DNA of 64,000 bases from an uncultured Oscillospiraceae bacterium (lineage in GTDB: Bacteria > Bacillota > Clostridia > Oscillospirales > Acutalibacteraceae). The stretch spans positions 108,518 through 172,517 of the forward strand of contig CAOKRT010000001.1 of NCBI GenBank assembly GCA_948471205.1. Reading direction: 5' to 3'. Both the position numbers and the translations under genes were made by a program. This document shows, piece after piece, positions 28,633-38,180 of this stretch (position 1 is the first letter of the stretch; every line of letters starts with the position of its first letter). The notes beneath the pieces were generated by a model. It was given only the letters and a program-made list of their open reading frames with translations. It was not told the DNA's origin and did no database searches.

Positions 28633-30102
28633 ATGGCTAATTCAGAAACAAAAGAAATACGCTATGTCGGCGTAAAAGAAAATCTTGCTTACGGTTTTGC
28701 AAATGCCGGGCAGGTTTTCGGCTATAATCTTGTGGCAGGGGGGTATCTTTCCCTTTTCTTCACAAAGGTTTTCGGTATTCCTGCGGCTGCGGTTTCAACC
28801 ATGATTTTTTTTCTCGGTTTATGGGATGCGATAAACGATCCTTTAATGGGAAGTATTATTGATAAAACAAGAACACGCTATGGCAAGCTTCGTCCGTTTC
28901 TTATTCTTGTTCCGCTTCCGCTTGCAATCACAACCATTATGCTTTTTGCAGGTCCGGAAATTCTTGCGGATGCAAAATCAACCACTGTTAAAATTGTTTA
29001 TATGTATATTTCCTATTTTATTTGGGAATTTTTCTATACGCTCGGCGATGTTCCCTTCTGGAGTATGAGTACGGCAATTTCGCCGAATCCGAATGACAGA
29101 ACAAGGGCAATATCTTCTGCAAGATTTATTTCAGGTATAATCGGCGGACTTTCAACTACATTCCTTGTTATTATGATGGACTTGAGCAACAGCGGAAAAT
29201 GGAAGCTTACGCTTTCACAGGATTTCCTGATTCTTGCCATTATTGCCGGCACTTTCGGTATGGCTCTTTTCTCGCTTGCGGGCTGGAAAACAAAGGAAAG
29301 AGTGGTGCAGACGGTGAAAGAACCGTCTGTTATTGATGGCTTTAAGGTTTTGTTTAAAAACAAGCCGCTTATGCTTATTATCTGCGGAAATCTTATCGGT
29401 ACACTCGGCGGTCTTGCAGGTGTTTTCCAAACATATTATTATTCAGAAGTTTTAAATCTGAATTCGGCTGTAATCTGGATTAATCTGCCGGGAACGATTT
29501 TCGGCTTTCTTACATATCTTCTGATTCCTAAACTGAAAAAGAAATTTGATAACAGGCAGATTGTAATTCTTAATTTAAGTTGCCGTCTTATAACAGCAGT
29601 TGTTGTATTTGTTCTGGGGCTTAAATTCTTTAATTCAAATGTGCTTATTGTTTCCATTCTTCTTATGGTTCAGAATTTTGTGTTCAGCTTTTTCAATACA
29701 ATCAATATGGTTATTCCAACAGAAATGATTGGTGATACCGTTGATTATATGGAATGGAAAACGGGAGAAAGAAATGAAGGCGTAAGTTTCTCTGTTTTAA
29801 CGTTTCTCGGAAAACTCACCGGTTCTGTTTCAACATCGGTGGGCACAGCACTGCTTCCTTTTATCGGTCTTACCTTTGTTGCCGGTGCATCCGGAACAGA
29901 AGCTATTAAGGGTGAGCATACGGATTTATGGATATGGGCACTTTATATTCTTGTGCCGCATATTTTGGGAATGATTTCCGTGATTCCGTATTTGTTCTAT
30001 GATTTAAGAGGGGAAAAACTTGCACAAATCCGTGCAGACCTTAAAGTCAGAAGAGAAAATCTTTCAAAAGAAGTATCACAGGAGGTTGCAGAAAATGAGT
30101 AA
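28633..30102 (+). CDS. GPH-type MFS sugar:cation symporter
   Basis: A 489-residue 12-helix transporter of the glycoside-pentoside-hexuronide family. Family marks are GLWDAINDPLMGSIIDKTRTRYGKLRPF and the LGDVPFWSM region. It would bring in oligosaccharides or glycosides with Na+ or H+. TGGAGGGG lies before the ATG. It heads a locus with GH43, GH38 and GH29 enzymes and an AraC regulator. The substrate cannot be read from sequence. Confidence 0.88.
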   Translation: MANSETKEIRYVGVKENLAYGFANAGQVFGYNLVAGGYLSLFFTKVFGIPAAAVSTMIFFLGLWDAINDPLMGSIIDKTRTRYGKLRPFLILVPLPLAITTIMLFAGPEILADAKSTTVKIVYMYISYFIWEFFYTLGDVPFWSMSTAISPNPNDRTRAISSARFISGIIGGLSTTFLVIMMDLSNSGKWKLTLSQDFLILAIIAGTFGMALFSLAGWKTKERVVQTVKEPSVIDGFKVLFKNKPLMLIICGNLIGTLGGLAGVFQTYYYSEVLNLNSAVIWINLPGTIFGFLTYLLIPKLKKKFDNRQIVILNLSCRLITAVVVFVLGLKFFNSNVLIVSILLMVQNFVFSFFNTINMVIPTEMIGDTVDYMEWKTGERNEGVSFSVLTFLGKLTGSVSTSVGTALLPFIGLTFVAGASGTEAIKGEHTDLWIWALYILVPHILGMISVIPYLFYDLRGEKLAQIRADLKVRRENLSKEVSQEVAENE

Positions 30103-30685
30103 TTGTCCTAAATGCAATAAAAAAATAGGCGCATTCTACTTTAAACAGAACTGCCCTCACTGTAATGCAAATTTAATGTATTATGATTTTGACAACCGCC
30201 TGAAAGCGGATGCCGCCCTGGCCGAAAAAGAATGGTCTGCCGTTGAAAAGGTTACAGGCGGAATAAAATCGTCATCAGTCGGTTCGTTAATGGCTGTATT
30301 AAGGCTGATTTCATTCTTCTTGCCGGTTGCTGCATTACTGCTCCCGTCTTTCAGCGTAAACGGCAATGTAACTTTGATATCCGTTATCAAACAGGTAACT
30401 TCAAACGCAGGTGCGGTTTTTGCAGATACATCACTTTTGCTTTGCTTTGCGGCAATCGCGTCAGCCATTGTTTTTGCGCTTGTTAATCTTGTTGTTTCAC
30501 TGTTTTCCTATACCAAAAACGGTTTTAAAAGAAACCTTGTATTTTCAGTTGCAGGTTTTGTGATTTTTGCCGGACTTGGAATTGCTGTTATCGTAACAGG
30601 CGGCGGCATTCTTTACGGTTTCATTGTGGCGGCGGTGCTTCAGCTTCTTACGGTAGTTCTTCACTTTGTTGTAAAAAAAAATTAA
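30095..30685 (+). CDS. Zinc-ribbon membrane protein of unknown function
   Basis: A 196-residue protein. The ATG at 30095 follows GGAGG and overlaps the symporter gene by 8 bases; the longer upstream frame is rejected. The N-terminus has a zinc ribbon (CPKCNKK...CPHCNAN), followed by about four hydrophobic helices (roughly 72-95, 115-140, 150-170, 175-193). I do not recognise a function; coupling to the symporter suggests a partner or regulator. Confidence 0.65.
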   Translation: MSNCPKCNKKIGAFYFKQNCPHCNANLMYYDFDNRLKADAALAEKEWSAVEKVTGGIKSSSVGSLMAVLRLISFFLPVAALLLPSFSVNGNVTLISVIKQVTSNAGAVFADTSLLLCFAAIASAIVFALVNLVVSLFSYTKNGFKRNLVFSVAGFVIFAGLGIAVIVTGGGILYGFIVAAVLQLLTVVLHFVVKKN

Positions 30686-30762
30686 AATCGGCATATGAAT
30701 GTGCGTTTTTACAGTTAAATGACATAAATATAAGAGATCCGTTTGTTCTGTTTGAAAATAAT

Positions 30763-31557
30763 ATGTATTATTTATACGGAACCAGAGCAAAGCATTTCGG
30801 TCAGAAAACGGGCGGATTTGATGTGTATACATCGGATAATCTTACAGACTGGAGCAGACCGGCGGAATGTTTCAGTTCGGATAAATTCGGATATAATAAA
30901 CAGGTAAACTGGGCGCCTGAGGTGCATAAGTATAACGGAAAATATTATATGTTTGCTACCTTTACAAGGAAAAACGGTTTAAGGGGTACTTTTTCTTTGA
31001 TTGCCGACTCGCCGCTTGGTCCGTTTAAACCGCATAGTAAACTTCCTGTTACCCCCGTTGAGTGGGAATGTCTTGACGGTACTTTGTATATTGATAAAAA
31101 TAATGATCCCTATCTTGTTTTTTGTCATGAGCATACACAGATTGTGGACGGAACCGTTTGTTATATTCGGCTCAATGATGATTTAAGTGAGTATATCGGT
31201 GAACCTGTTACGCTTTTCAGCGGTTCTTCTCCTTATTATATTGACAAAAAGCCAAAGGGCATGCATTATATTACGGACGGACCGTTTATGTACAGAACAT
31301 CCTCGGATGAATTGCTTATGATATGGTCCACACACATCAATAACAGGTATGCACAGTGCATTGCCAAGTCCGATAACGGGGAAATTAACGGTAATTTTAT
31401 ACATCTTCCTCCGCTTATAGACAATGACGGAGGTCACGGAATGCTTTTTAGCGGAAAAGACGGACTTATGATTACATTTCACAGACCCAATAAAACAGGA
31501 TTTGAGCACCCGGTGTTTATGTCCGTTAAGGATACCGGGGATTCATTGAAATTTTAA
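30763..31557 (+). CDS. Glycoside hydrolase family 43 enzyme, N-terminus out of frame
   Basis: The first in-frame start, ATG 30763, gives 264 residues of a five-bladed GH43 enzyme (arabinofuranosidase/xylosidase class): WAPEVHKYNGKYYMF, LDGTLYIDKNNDPYL, TDGPFMYR and HGMLF. The family's catalytic base lies in an N-terminal RDPF segment. Here NDINIRDPFVLFENN is encoded in the same frame just upstream (30718-30762) but has no ATG, GTG or TTG. An ATG at 30695 in another frame would join it if one base were restored near 30714. The gene is thus either frameshifted or carries a sequence error. Confidence 0.8.
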   Translation: MYYLYGTRAKHFGQKTGGFDVYTSDNLTDWSRPAECFSSDKFGYNKQVNWAPEVHKYNGKYYMFATFTRKNGLRGTFSLIADSPLGPFKPHSKLPVTPVEWECLDGTLYIDKNNDPYLVFCHEHTQIVDGTVCYIRLNDDLSEYIGEPVTLFSGSSPYYIDKKPKGMHYITDGPFMYRTSSDELLMIWSTHINNRYAQCIAKSDNGEINGNFIHLPPLIDNDGGHGMLFSGKDGLMITFHRPNKTGFEHPVFMSVKDTGDSLKF

Positions 31558-31561
31558 TAAT

Positions 31562-31597
31562 AAAAAGGAGTAATGGTTTTCATTACTCCTTTTTATT
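31562..31597. terminator. Bidirectional terminator between GH43 and araC-type gene
   Basis: AAAAAGGAGTAATG (31562-31575) pairs exactly with CATTACTCCTTTTT (31581-31594). Confidence 0.85.
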
Positions 31598-32435
31598 ATT
31601 TATGTGTTGTTTTGTATTTATCCATATAGGCCTTTGGCGTTATGTTGTATTTTTTCTTAAAAGCGGATACAAATGAGGCTGTGGTGGAATATCCGCATTT
31701 TTCCGCACATATATCAATGCTTGTTTTTTTTTGCTCCAGCAGGGTTGCAGCCATTGCCATTTTTGCCTCGTATCGTAATTTTTTAAAGGATGCGCCGTAG
31801 TAATCTTTTATGATTCTTTCGGCATGGCGCGGACTTACGCCCATTTTCTGCGCAAAATCGCTCAGTGTTGCATCAATGCAGTCGTCAAGAAGAAGCTGGT
31901 CCAGTATCCATGAACGGTTTTCGTTTAAATCTGTATTTTCGGCTTTTTTTGATGCGGCATTTTTTTCCGGATAATAAAGCCTTGTAAGTTCGGTAATCAG
32001 CCTGATTGAAAGTGATGATATTATATCATCTTTCCAGATGCTGTCTTTTTTATGTTCCTCGATAATTTGAAAGAAAATGTGTTTTATTTCGGCATTGGCT
32101 GTGCCTATCCAAAATTCTTTTTGCGCAAATGCTTTTATTATATTGTTGTTTATTTTGTGCCCCGGCAGTTTAAGATAAACACAAAGTTCGTGCATGGGAT
32201 TGCTGCTATCGGGAATTTGTTTATGCAATATATTCGGCCCTGTCATAAAAAGGCTGTTCTTTTTTAATTTAAAGTTTTTGCCGTTTGTGTTCAGAATTCC
32301 GTTTCCGCTGTCAATATAATGCAGTTCATATCCGTTTTTTGAATGTGAATGCATGGGAACGGTATCATATAAAGTGCCTGAAAAAACTTTAAAAATCTGC
32401 ACTTTATCTCCGTTATAATAAAATGTTAAAGCCAT
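31596..32435 (-). CDS. AraC-family transcriptional regulator
   Basis: A 279-residue regulator with an N-terminal cupin-like sensor (MHSHSKNGYELHYIDSG) and a C-terminal double HTH (IDICAEKCGYSTTASFVSAFKKKYNITPKAY). It is transcribed away from the mannosidase-fucosidase genes and towards the GH43 and symporter genes, so it probably activates the locus on sensing a released sugar. GGTGGTG precedes the ATG. Confidence 0.9.
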   Translation of the reverse strand: MALTFYYNGDKVQIFKVFSGTLYDTVPMHSHSKNGYELHYIDSGNGILNTNGKNFKLKKNSLFMTGPNILHKQIPDSSNPMHELCVYLKLPGHKINNNIIKAFAQKEFWIGTANAEIKHIFFQIIEEHKKDSIWKDDIISSLSIRLITELTRLYYPEKNAASKKAENTDLNENRSWILDQLLLDDCIDATLSDFAQKMGVSPRHAERIIKDYYGASFKKLRYEAKMAMAATLLEQKKTSIDICAEKCGYSTTASFVSAFKKKYNITPKAYMDKYKTTHK

Positions 32436-32463
32436 TTTTTCACCACCGTACTTTTATATAATT

Positions 32464-32492
32464 ATTTTAGCAGTTTTTATGTTTAGTATCAA
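32464..32492 (-). promoter_or_regulatory. Promoter of the AraC-type regulator
   Basis: Read leftward: TTGATA (32487-32492), 17 bases, TAAAAT (32464-32469). The roughly 180-base gap to the mannosidase should also hold the activator site and the rightward promoter; I could not fix these. Confidence 0.6.
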
Positions 32493-32613
32493 GCATATAA
32501 TTTAGCTAAAACGACATAAAAATAAATATATTGTCGCTTCGGTATCTTTAAATAATATTGAAAAAACATTATACTGAAATAGTAAAATAAATTATTATCA
32601 GGGGGTATTTATT

Positions 32614-35600
32614 ATGGCAAAAAAGAAAATTTACACAGTTGCAACTGCACATCTTGACACAATATGGAGCTGGGATTTTGAAAAAACGGTTTCAACCTAT
32701 ATCTACAATACACTTGTGGATAATTTCAAAATGTTTCATAAGTATCCAACCTATAAGTTTAACTTTGAGGGCAGTTACAGATATGAGCTTATGGAGGAAT
32801 ACTATCCCGAACTGTTTGAAAAGGTAAAGGAATATGTTAAAGAGGGAAAATGGAATGTATGCGGTTCTGCATTTGAAAACGGTGATACAAATATTCCTTC
32901 TCCAGAAGCACTTTTCAGAAATATTCTTTTCGGAAATTCATATTTTGATAAGACTTTCGGTAAAAGAAGTGTAGATATTTATCTGCCTGACTGCTTCGGA
33001 TTCGGCTGGACGCTTCCGTCCATTGCACATCATGCAAATTTAAAAGGTTTTACAACCCAGAAGTTGGCTTGGGGTTCTGCTTACGGTGTGCCGTTTGATA
33101 TTGGCAAATGGTACGGTGTTGACGGTAATTATATTTATGCTTCCGTTAATCCGCATGATTATTATTTCACTTTAACAAAGCTTCGTACATGGGATTTTGT
33201 GCTTGATAAGTTTAAGGAAAATGAAAAGTTTGACCTTGACTGGACATATATGTTCCACGGTATCGGAGACCGCGGCGGAGCACCGAAGGAAAAATCCATT
33301 GCCTATGTTGAGGGAGAGGTTAAGAAAAACGATTCGGAGGATATTGAAGTATATGTTGCCACGGCAGATGAGATATTCCATGATATTGACAATAAATTAA
33401 CCGAAGAACAGCGTGCAAAGCTTCCCGAATGGAAAACAGAGCTTGTTATGCAGAATCACGGTGTCGGCGGCTATACCTCGCGTGCTGTGGGAAAACGCTG
33501 GAACAGACGCTGTGAGGAGCTTGCAGATGCGGCAGAAAGAAATTCTGTTGTTGCATCCTATTTAGGTGCTGCTGATTATAATAGGGATGTTATTACACGT
33601 TCATGGAAGCGTTTTATTGCGCATCAGTTTCATGATGATATGCCCGGAACATCTGTTCAGCGTGCTTATCGCAGAAGCTGGAATGATTATGCCATGTCGG
33701 CAAATCAGTTCATAAGCGAGCTGGAAGCATCATCTGCCGCTGTTGCATCACTTATGAAAACAGATTTTTGCACAGGTATTCCCGTTGTGGTTTCAAACCC
33801 TGTTGAACAGAATGTAAAAGGTGCTGTAAGCATCCGTCTTGAAAATATAAAACAGCCGTATGTAAGAATTTTTGACGATAACGGCAAAGAAGTAAAAAGT
33901 CAGGTAAACTCTGTTAAAAACGGAGTTGCAAGTATTCTTTTCATAGCAGATGTCAGCAGTATGGGCTTCAGAGTTTATGATGTGCGTCCAAGTACGGAAC
34001 CGTGCAGAATAAAACCGGAAATATCTGTAAGCGATAACAGGATTGAAAATCAGAAATATATAGTTACTATTAACAAGCAGGGAAATATTTCATCCATCAT
34101 TGATAAAACCATGAATGATAATGAACTGCTTAAAGAGCCGGTATCACTTGGTTTATATAATTATACCGGTTCAAAGGACTGGCCCGCATGGGAAATGAAT
34201 TTTGAAGAAGCTAATAAAGAAGCAGACCGCATTCCGCAGCTTGTTTCTGTAAGTATAGAAGAAAGCGGACCGGCAAGAGTTGCCCTGAAAGTGGTTCAGC
34301 AGGACAAAAGCCGTTCACGCTTTACAAATATAATTGCTCTTGCAGACGGAGGAGAAACAGTTGAAGTTTACTCTGAAATCGAATGGCAGAATTTATGCAC
34401 ACTTGCAAAAAACAAGTTTGCATTTACATGTTCAAATGATAAAGCTACCTTTGACCTTGGACTTGGTGCGATAGAGCGTATCAATATGAATGAAACGCTG
34501 TTTGAGGTACCTGCACAGAAATGGGCGGATATTACCGATAAAACCGAAGAATTCGGTGTTTCTGTAATAAGCGAATGCAAATACGGCTGGGATAAATTTA
34601 ATGACAATACGTTAAGAATGACCGTGCTTCATACGCCGCTGAAGAATTACAGAATAGATTCAATGCAGTCTATGATGGATATTGGCTTGAACAGATATTC
34701 ATATGCTATTTTCAGCCACAGTTCAAAAGCCGGTGCGGAAACACAGTTTGAAGCAAGAAAGTTTATTCAGCCAATGACGGCTGTTGCTGCCGAAAAACAC
34801 AGCGGCGTGCTTGGCTCAAATTACAGTTTTGGCAGTATTTCTGCAGATAATGTTATTATCAGAGCAATGAAAATGGCAGAAAACAGTGATGAAATTATTA
34901 TTCGCCTTAACGAAGGCGCGAATAAAGCGGCAGAAAATGTTACGATTGAGTTTGGCGGCGGTATTGCCTGTGCAAAAGAGGTTTATGCAAGTGAAGAATT
35001 CAAGTGTGATGCCGTTGTTGAAAACGGAAGGCTTACAGCAAATTTTGAACCTTATGAAATTAAAACCTTTGCCGTTACCCTTACCGACAGTGAAGCAAAA
35101 GGCGTTAAAGTAAAATCCGTTCCTGCCAAAGTAAAATACGATAAAAATATCATTACCGCACAGGGTGCAGCCATATCTGATTTTGAATATAATATTCCGC
35201 GGGAAATCATTTCAGACTGTATTAAAATTAACGGTATTGAATTCGCTGTTTCGGGCACCGATAAAAATGCGTTTGTTATGAACGGACAGAAAATTGATAT
35301 TTCTGATAAAACAGATAAGCTGTGTTTGCTGTGTGCTTCAACAGACGGAGATAAAACCGTACAGTTTGATATTGACGGCAATAAGGTTTCAAAAAAAGTT
35401 TTAAGCATGACAGAGGCATTTGCGGCATGGGATCTGCCTGATTTGGGAGATACGGCTTATGTTAAGCAGGGTAAGCTTGGATATGAAGCAACCCATTGTC
35501 ATTTTAAAGGTCATGACGCAATTGCCAAAGGTTTATATTTCTATATCACGGAATTGGATGTTAAAGGCAAAAAAGCTGTTACGCTTCCTTTTGCAAATGA

Positions 35601-35802
35601 TGTTGCTGTTATTTCCGCTTCAGAGATTATCGGCGATAACGGAACACTGGTTACACCTGTTTTTGATGAGGTTGATGAAAACAGAAAGCAGACTTTTGCG
35701 CTGAATGCCAAGGAACGCATCAGATATGAAAAATACAAATGTGTATGGAATCTTAATGACAGGGATAATTTCATTACCCACAGAAATAAGGGAAGAAAAT
35801 AA
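32614..35802 (+). CDS. Glycoside hydrolase family 38 alpha-mannosidase
   Basis: A 1062-residue cytoplasmic enzyme (no signal peptide). The zinc ligands lie in TAHLDTIW (His13, Asp15). The nucleophile Asp lies in LPDCFGFG (about residue 126), where GH38 has its conserved D(C/V)FG motif, and a further His pair is in AHQFHDDMPGTS. The middle and C-terminal beta domains are of normal size. It would cut alpha-mannosides imported by the locus. Its stop overlaps the fucosidase start as TAATG. Confidence 0.9.
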   Translation: MAKKKIYTVATAHLDTIWSWDFEKTVSTYIYNTLVDNFKMFHKYPTYKFNFEGSYRYELMEEYYPELFEKVKEYVKEGKWNVCGSAFENGDTNIPSPEALFRNILFGNSYFDKTFGKRSVDIYLPDCFGFGWTLPSIAHHANLKGFTTQKLAWGSAYGVPFDIGKWYGVDGNYIYASVNPHDYYFTLTKLRTWDFVLDKFKENEKFDLDWTYMFHGIGDRGGAPKEKSIAYVEGEVKKNDSEDIEVYVATADEIFHDIDNKLTEEQRAKLPEWKTELVMQNHGVGGYTSRAVGKRWNRRCEELADAAERNSVVASYLGAADYNRDVITRSWKRFIAHQFHDDMPGTSVQRAYRRSWNDYAMSANQFISELEASSAAVASLMKTDFCTGIPVVVSNPVEQNVKGAVSIRLENIKQPYVRIFDDNGKEVKSQVNSVKNGVASILFIADVSSMGFRVYDVRPSTEPCRIKPEISVSDNRIENQKYIVTINKQGNISSIIDKTMNDNELLKEPVSLGLYNYTGSKDWPAWEMNFEEANKEADRIPQLVSVSIEESGPARVALKVVQQDKSRSRFTNIIALADGGETVEVYSEIEWQNLCTLAKNKFAFTCSNDKATFDLGLGAIERINMNETLFEVPAQKWADITDKTEEFGVSVISECKYGWDKFNDNTLRMTVLHTPLKNYRIDSMQSMMDIGLNRYSYAIFSHSSKAGAETQFEARKFIQPMTAVAAEKHSGVLGSNYSFGSISADNVIIRAMKMAENSDEIIIRLNEGANKAAENVTIEFGGGIACAKEVYASEEFKCDAVVENGRLTANFEPYEIKTFAVTLTDSEAKGVKVKSVPAKVKYDKNIITAQGAAISDFEYNIPREIISDCIKINGIEFAVSGTDKNAFVMNGQKIDISDKTDKLCLLCASTDGDKTVQFDIDGNKVSKKVLSMTEAFAAWDLPDLGDTAYVKQGKLGYEATHCHFKGHDAIAKGLYFYITELDVKGKKAVTLPFANDVAVISASEIIGDNGTLVTPVFDEVDENRKQTFALNAKERIRYEKYKCVWNLNDRDNFITHRNKGRK

Positions 35803-37184
35803 TGACATATAATTTTGATAAAAACTGGGCGAACGGCAATAACGGCTATCCGCTGAATGATGAAGAAGTTCAGCGGTATATTTCCGTTGTTCCGTCTGAA
35901 AATCAATTCAGACTTTTGCAAAATCCGTTTTACTGTTTTATGCATTTCGGAATGAATACCGCAACGGCACGCGAATGGGGTACAGGTACGGAAAAAGCAT
36001 CTGATTTTACAATAAAAAGTATTTGTGCGCCGCAGTGGATAAATGCTGTAAAAGCAGCAGGGGCAACCGGTGTCATTCTTACCTGCAAACATCACGACGG
36101 GTTCTGCCTTTGGCCGTCTGAATACACAGAATTTTCTGTAAAACATTCCGGATTCGACGGAGATATTGTAAAAATGGTGTCTGATGCCTGTAAAGCTAAA
36201 AACCTTGCCTTTGGTGTTTATCTTTCTCCTTGGGATATGCATGATGAAAGATACGGAACAGAAGCGTATAATGATTACTTTTGTAATCAGCTTACCGAAC
36301 TTTTAACAAATTACGGTGAAATTAACGAGGTTTGGTTTGACGGTGCAAAGGGCGCAAATGCGCGTGCTTTTGAATATGACTGGACCAGATATTATGCACT
36401 TATCAGAAAGCTTCAGCCGAATGCCAATATCGCTATCTGCGGTCCTGATATCAGATGGGTAGGAAATGAAGGCGGAAAAACAAGAAAATCCGAATTTTCG
36501 GTTGTTCCGAAAACACTGTGTATGGCAGAAACTGTAAGTGAAAACAGCCAGCATTCCGAAAAAGACAGTGTAAAGCTAAAAAACTTGACATCAACGGACG
36601 AGGATTTGGGCAGCAGATCGGTGCTTGAAAAAAGCAAGGAGCTTTGCTGGTATCCTGCAGAGGTGGATGTTTCCATAAGAAAAGGCTGGTTTTACAGCAA
36701 AAATGAAAATGTTACCGTGAAAAGCGGTAAGAAGCTTTTTAAACTGTATCTTACTTCAGTCGGAAACAACTGTACGCTTCTTTTAAATGTGCCGCCAACG
36801 GATAAGGGCGTAATTCATCATAAGGATGCAAAAGCATTGAAAAATCTTGGCAAAAGAATAAAAGAAATGACTGCAAACCCGATTCTTATTGAAAATTTAG
36901 GCACATTTTCAAAGAAGGACGGATATATAGATTTTTCTTTTGACAGAGAGAGAAAGCTGAAATATATTATAATAAAAGAGGATATAAGCAAATCTCAAAG
37001 AGTGGAAGCATTCGATATTTTTCTGAAAACGAAAAACGGAAAGTATAAAAAGGCTGCATCAAAAACCATTATAGGCGCCTGTAAAATCATTCCGATTAAA
37101 GGAAAGAAATGTGTTGGCGCAAGGCTTGTTGTGCGGCAAAGCAGAAGCAATCCCGTAATTTCCGAAATCGGGTTTTATGAATAA
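35802..37184 (+). CDS. Glycoside hydrolase family 29 alpha-L-fucosidase
   Basis: A 460-residue cytoplasmic alpha-L-fucosidase. Family marks are FMHFGMNTATAREWG, TCKHHDGFCLWPS and the nucleophile Asp180 in EVWFDGA; LLLNVPPTDKG ends the catalytic domain, with a beta-sandwich behind it. Paired with the mannosidase it suggests use of fucosylated, mannose-containing glycans such as host N-glycans. Start codon shares a base with the preceding stop. Confidence 0.92.
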   Translation: MTYNFDKNWANGNNGYPLNDEEVQRYISVVPSENQFRLLQNPFYCFMHFGMNTATAREWGTGTEKASDFTIKSICAPQWINAVKAAGATGVILTCKHHDGFCLWPSEYTEFSVKHSGFDGDIVKMVSDACKAKNLAFGVYLSPWDMHDERYGTEAYNDYFCNQLTELLTNYGEINEVWFDGAKGANARAFEYDWTRYYALIRKLQPNANIAICGPDIRWVGNEGGKTRKSEFSVVPKTLCMAETVSENSQHSEKDSVKLKNLTSTDEDLGSRSVLEKSKELCWYPAEVDVSIRKGWFYSKNENVTVKSGKKLFKLYLTSVGNNCTLLLNVPPTDKGVIHHKDAKALKNLGKRIKEMTANPILIENLGTFSKKDGYIDFSFDRERKLKYIIIKEDISKSQRVEAFDIFLKTKNGKYKKAASKTIIGACKIIPIKGKKCVGARLVVRQSRSNPVISEIGFYE

Positions 37185-37185
37185 C

Positions 37186-37222
37186 AAAAACGGCTTGAAA
37201 TTTAAAATTTCAAGCCGTTTTT
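37186..37222. terminator. Bidirectional terminator after the fucosidase gene
   Basis: AAAAACGGCTTGAAA and TTTCAAGCCGTTTTT form a long perfect stem with a short AT loop. Confidence 0.85.
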
Positions 37223-37301
37223 ATTTGTTCGGTAAAATCATAGAACCGAAACATAATGCGGATATATATTCGGAGTCGTTTTATTTCCGTAAAGCAAACA
37301 A

Positions 37302-38180
37302 TTATATTTTGTTAAGTTCTTTGTTTATTTTATTTAAAACATTTTTCTTGTCTGCGCTCCAGAGCGGGGCAATTAAGTCTTTTTTTGCACCATCTCCGGT
37401 TAAGCGGTGAATTACCACATGTTCGGGTATCATTTCAACACAGGCTTTAATAATGTCAATATATTCATCAAGTGTAAGTGTTTTAAATTTTCCTTTTTCA
37501 TAATCTGCCGCAAGATCTGTGCCTTTCAGCACATGAAGAAGCTGAAGCTTTATACCGTCCGTTGCGGCTTTGCACACGTAGTCAACGGATTCCAGCATTT
37601 CATTTTTTGTTTCACCGGGCAGTCCTAAAATAATATGGGTAACAACATTTATGCCTGCTGCTTTCAGGTTTTTCAATGCTTTGTCATACACGTCAAGCGT
37701 ATATCCTCTGCGTATATATTCTGCTGTTTTTTTGTGAATGGTTTGTAATCCGAGTTCTACAAAAACAGGTTTGATTTTATTCAGCTTCTCCAACAGGGCA
37801 ATAACATCATCCGGCAGACAGTCCGGTCTTGTGGCAATGGAAATACCAACAATATCGGAATGTTTTATTGCTTCCTTGAATTTTTTCTCAAGCACCTTAA
37901 CAGGTGCATATGTATTGGTAAAAGCCTGAAAATAAGCTATATATTTTCCGCTTCTTATTTTCTTTTCAACCCGTTTTTTTCCGTTTTCAATTTGTTCGGT
38001 AATAGAAATTTGCGGGCTTTCCGCAAATTCGCCGCTTCCGCCTTTTGAACAGAATATACAGCCGCCTGTGCCGAGCGTGCCGTCACGGTTGGGGCAGGTA
38101 AAGCCTGCATGAATACTTATTTTATATACCTTGCAGCCGAAAGTGTTTTTTAAATATTGATTAAAGCTATAATAATTCAT
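37302..38180 (-). CDS. TIGR01212/YhcC-family radical SAM protein
   Basis: A 292-residue radical SAM enzyme with the family cluster motif CPNRDGTLGTGGCIFCS, in which the last two cysteines are two residues apart, and STRPDCLPDD. The substrate of YhcC-type proteins is not established. I take ATG 38180 (MNYYSFNQYLK, the usual family start) rather than TTG 38192. It overlaps the end of the phosphatase gene by 14 bases, so the two are co-translated. Confidence 0.85.
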   Translation of the reverse strand: MNYYSFNQYLKNTFGCKVYKISIHAGFTCPNRDGTLGTGGCIFCSKGGSGEFAESPQISITEQIENGKKRVEKKIRSGKYIAYFQAFTNTYAPVKVLEKKFKEAIKHSDIVGISIATRPDCLPDDVIALLEKLNKIKPVFVELGLQTIHKKTAEYIRRGYTLDVYDKALKNLKAAGINVVTHIILGLPGETKNEMLESVDYVCKAATDGIKLQLLHVLKGTDLAADYEKGKFKTLTLDEYIDIIKACVEMIPEHVVIHRLTGDGAKKDLIAPLWSADKKNVLNKINKELNKI

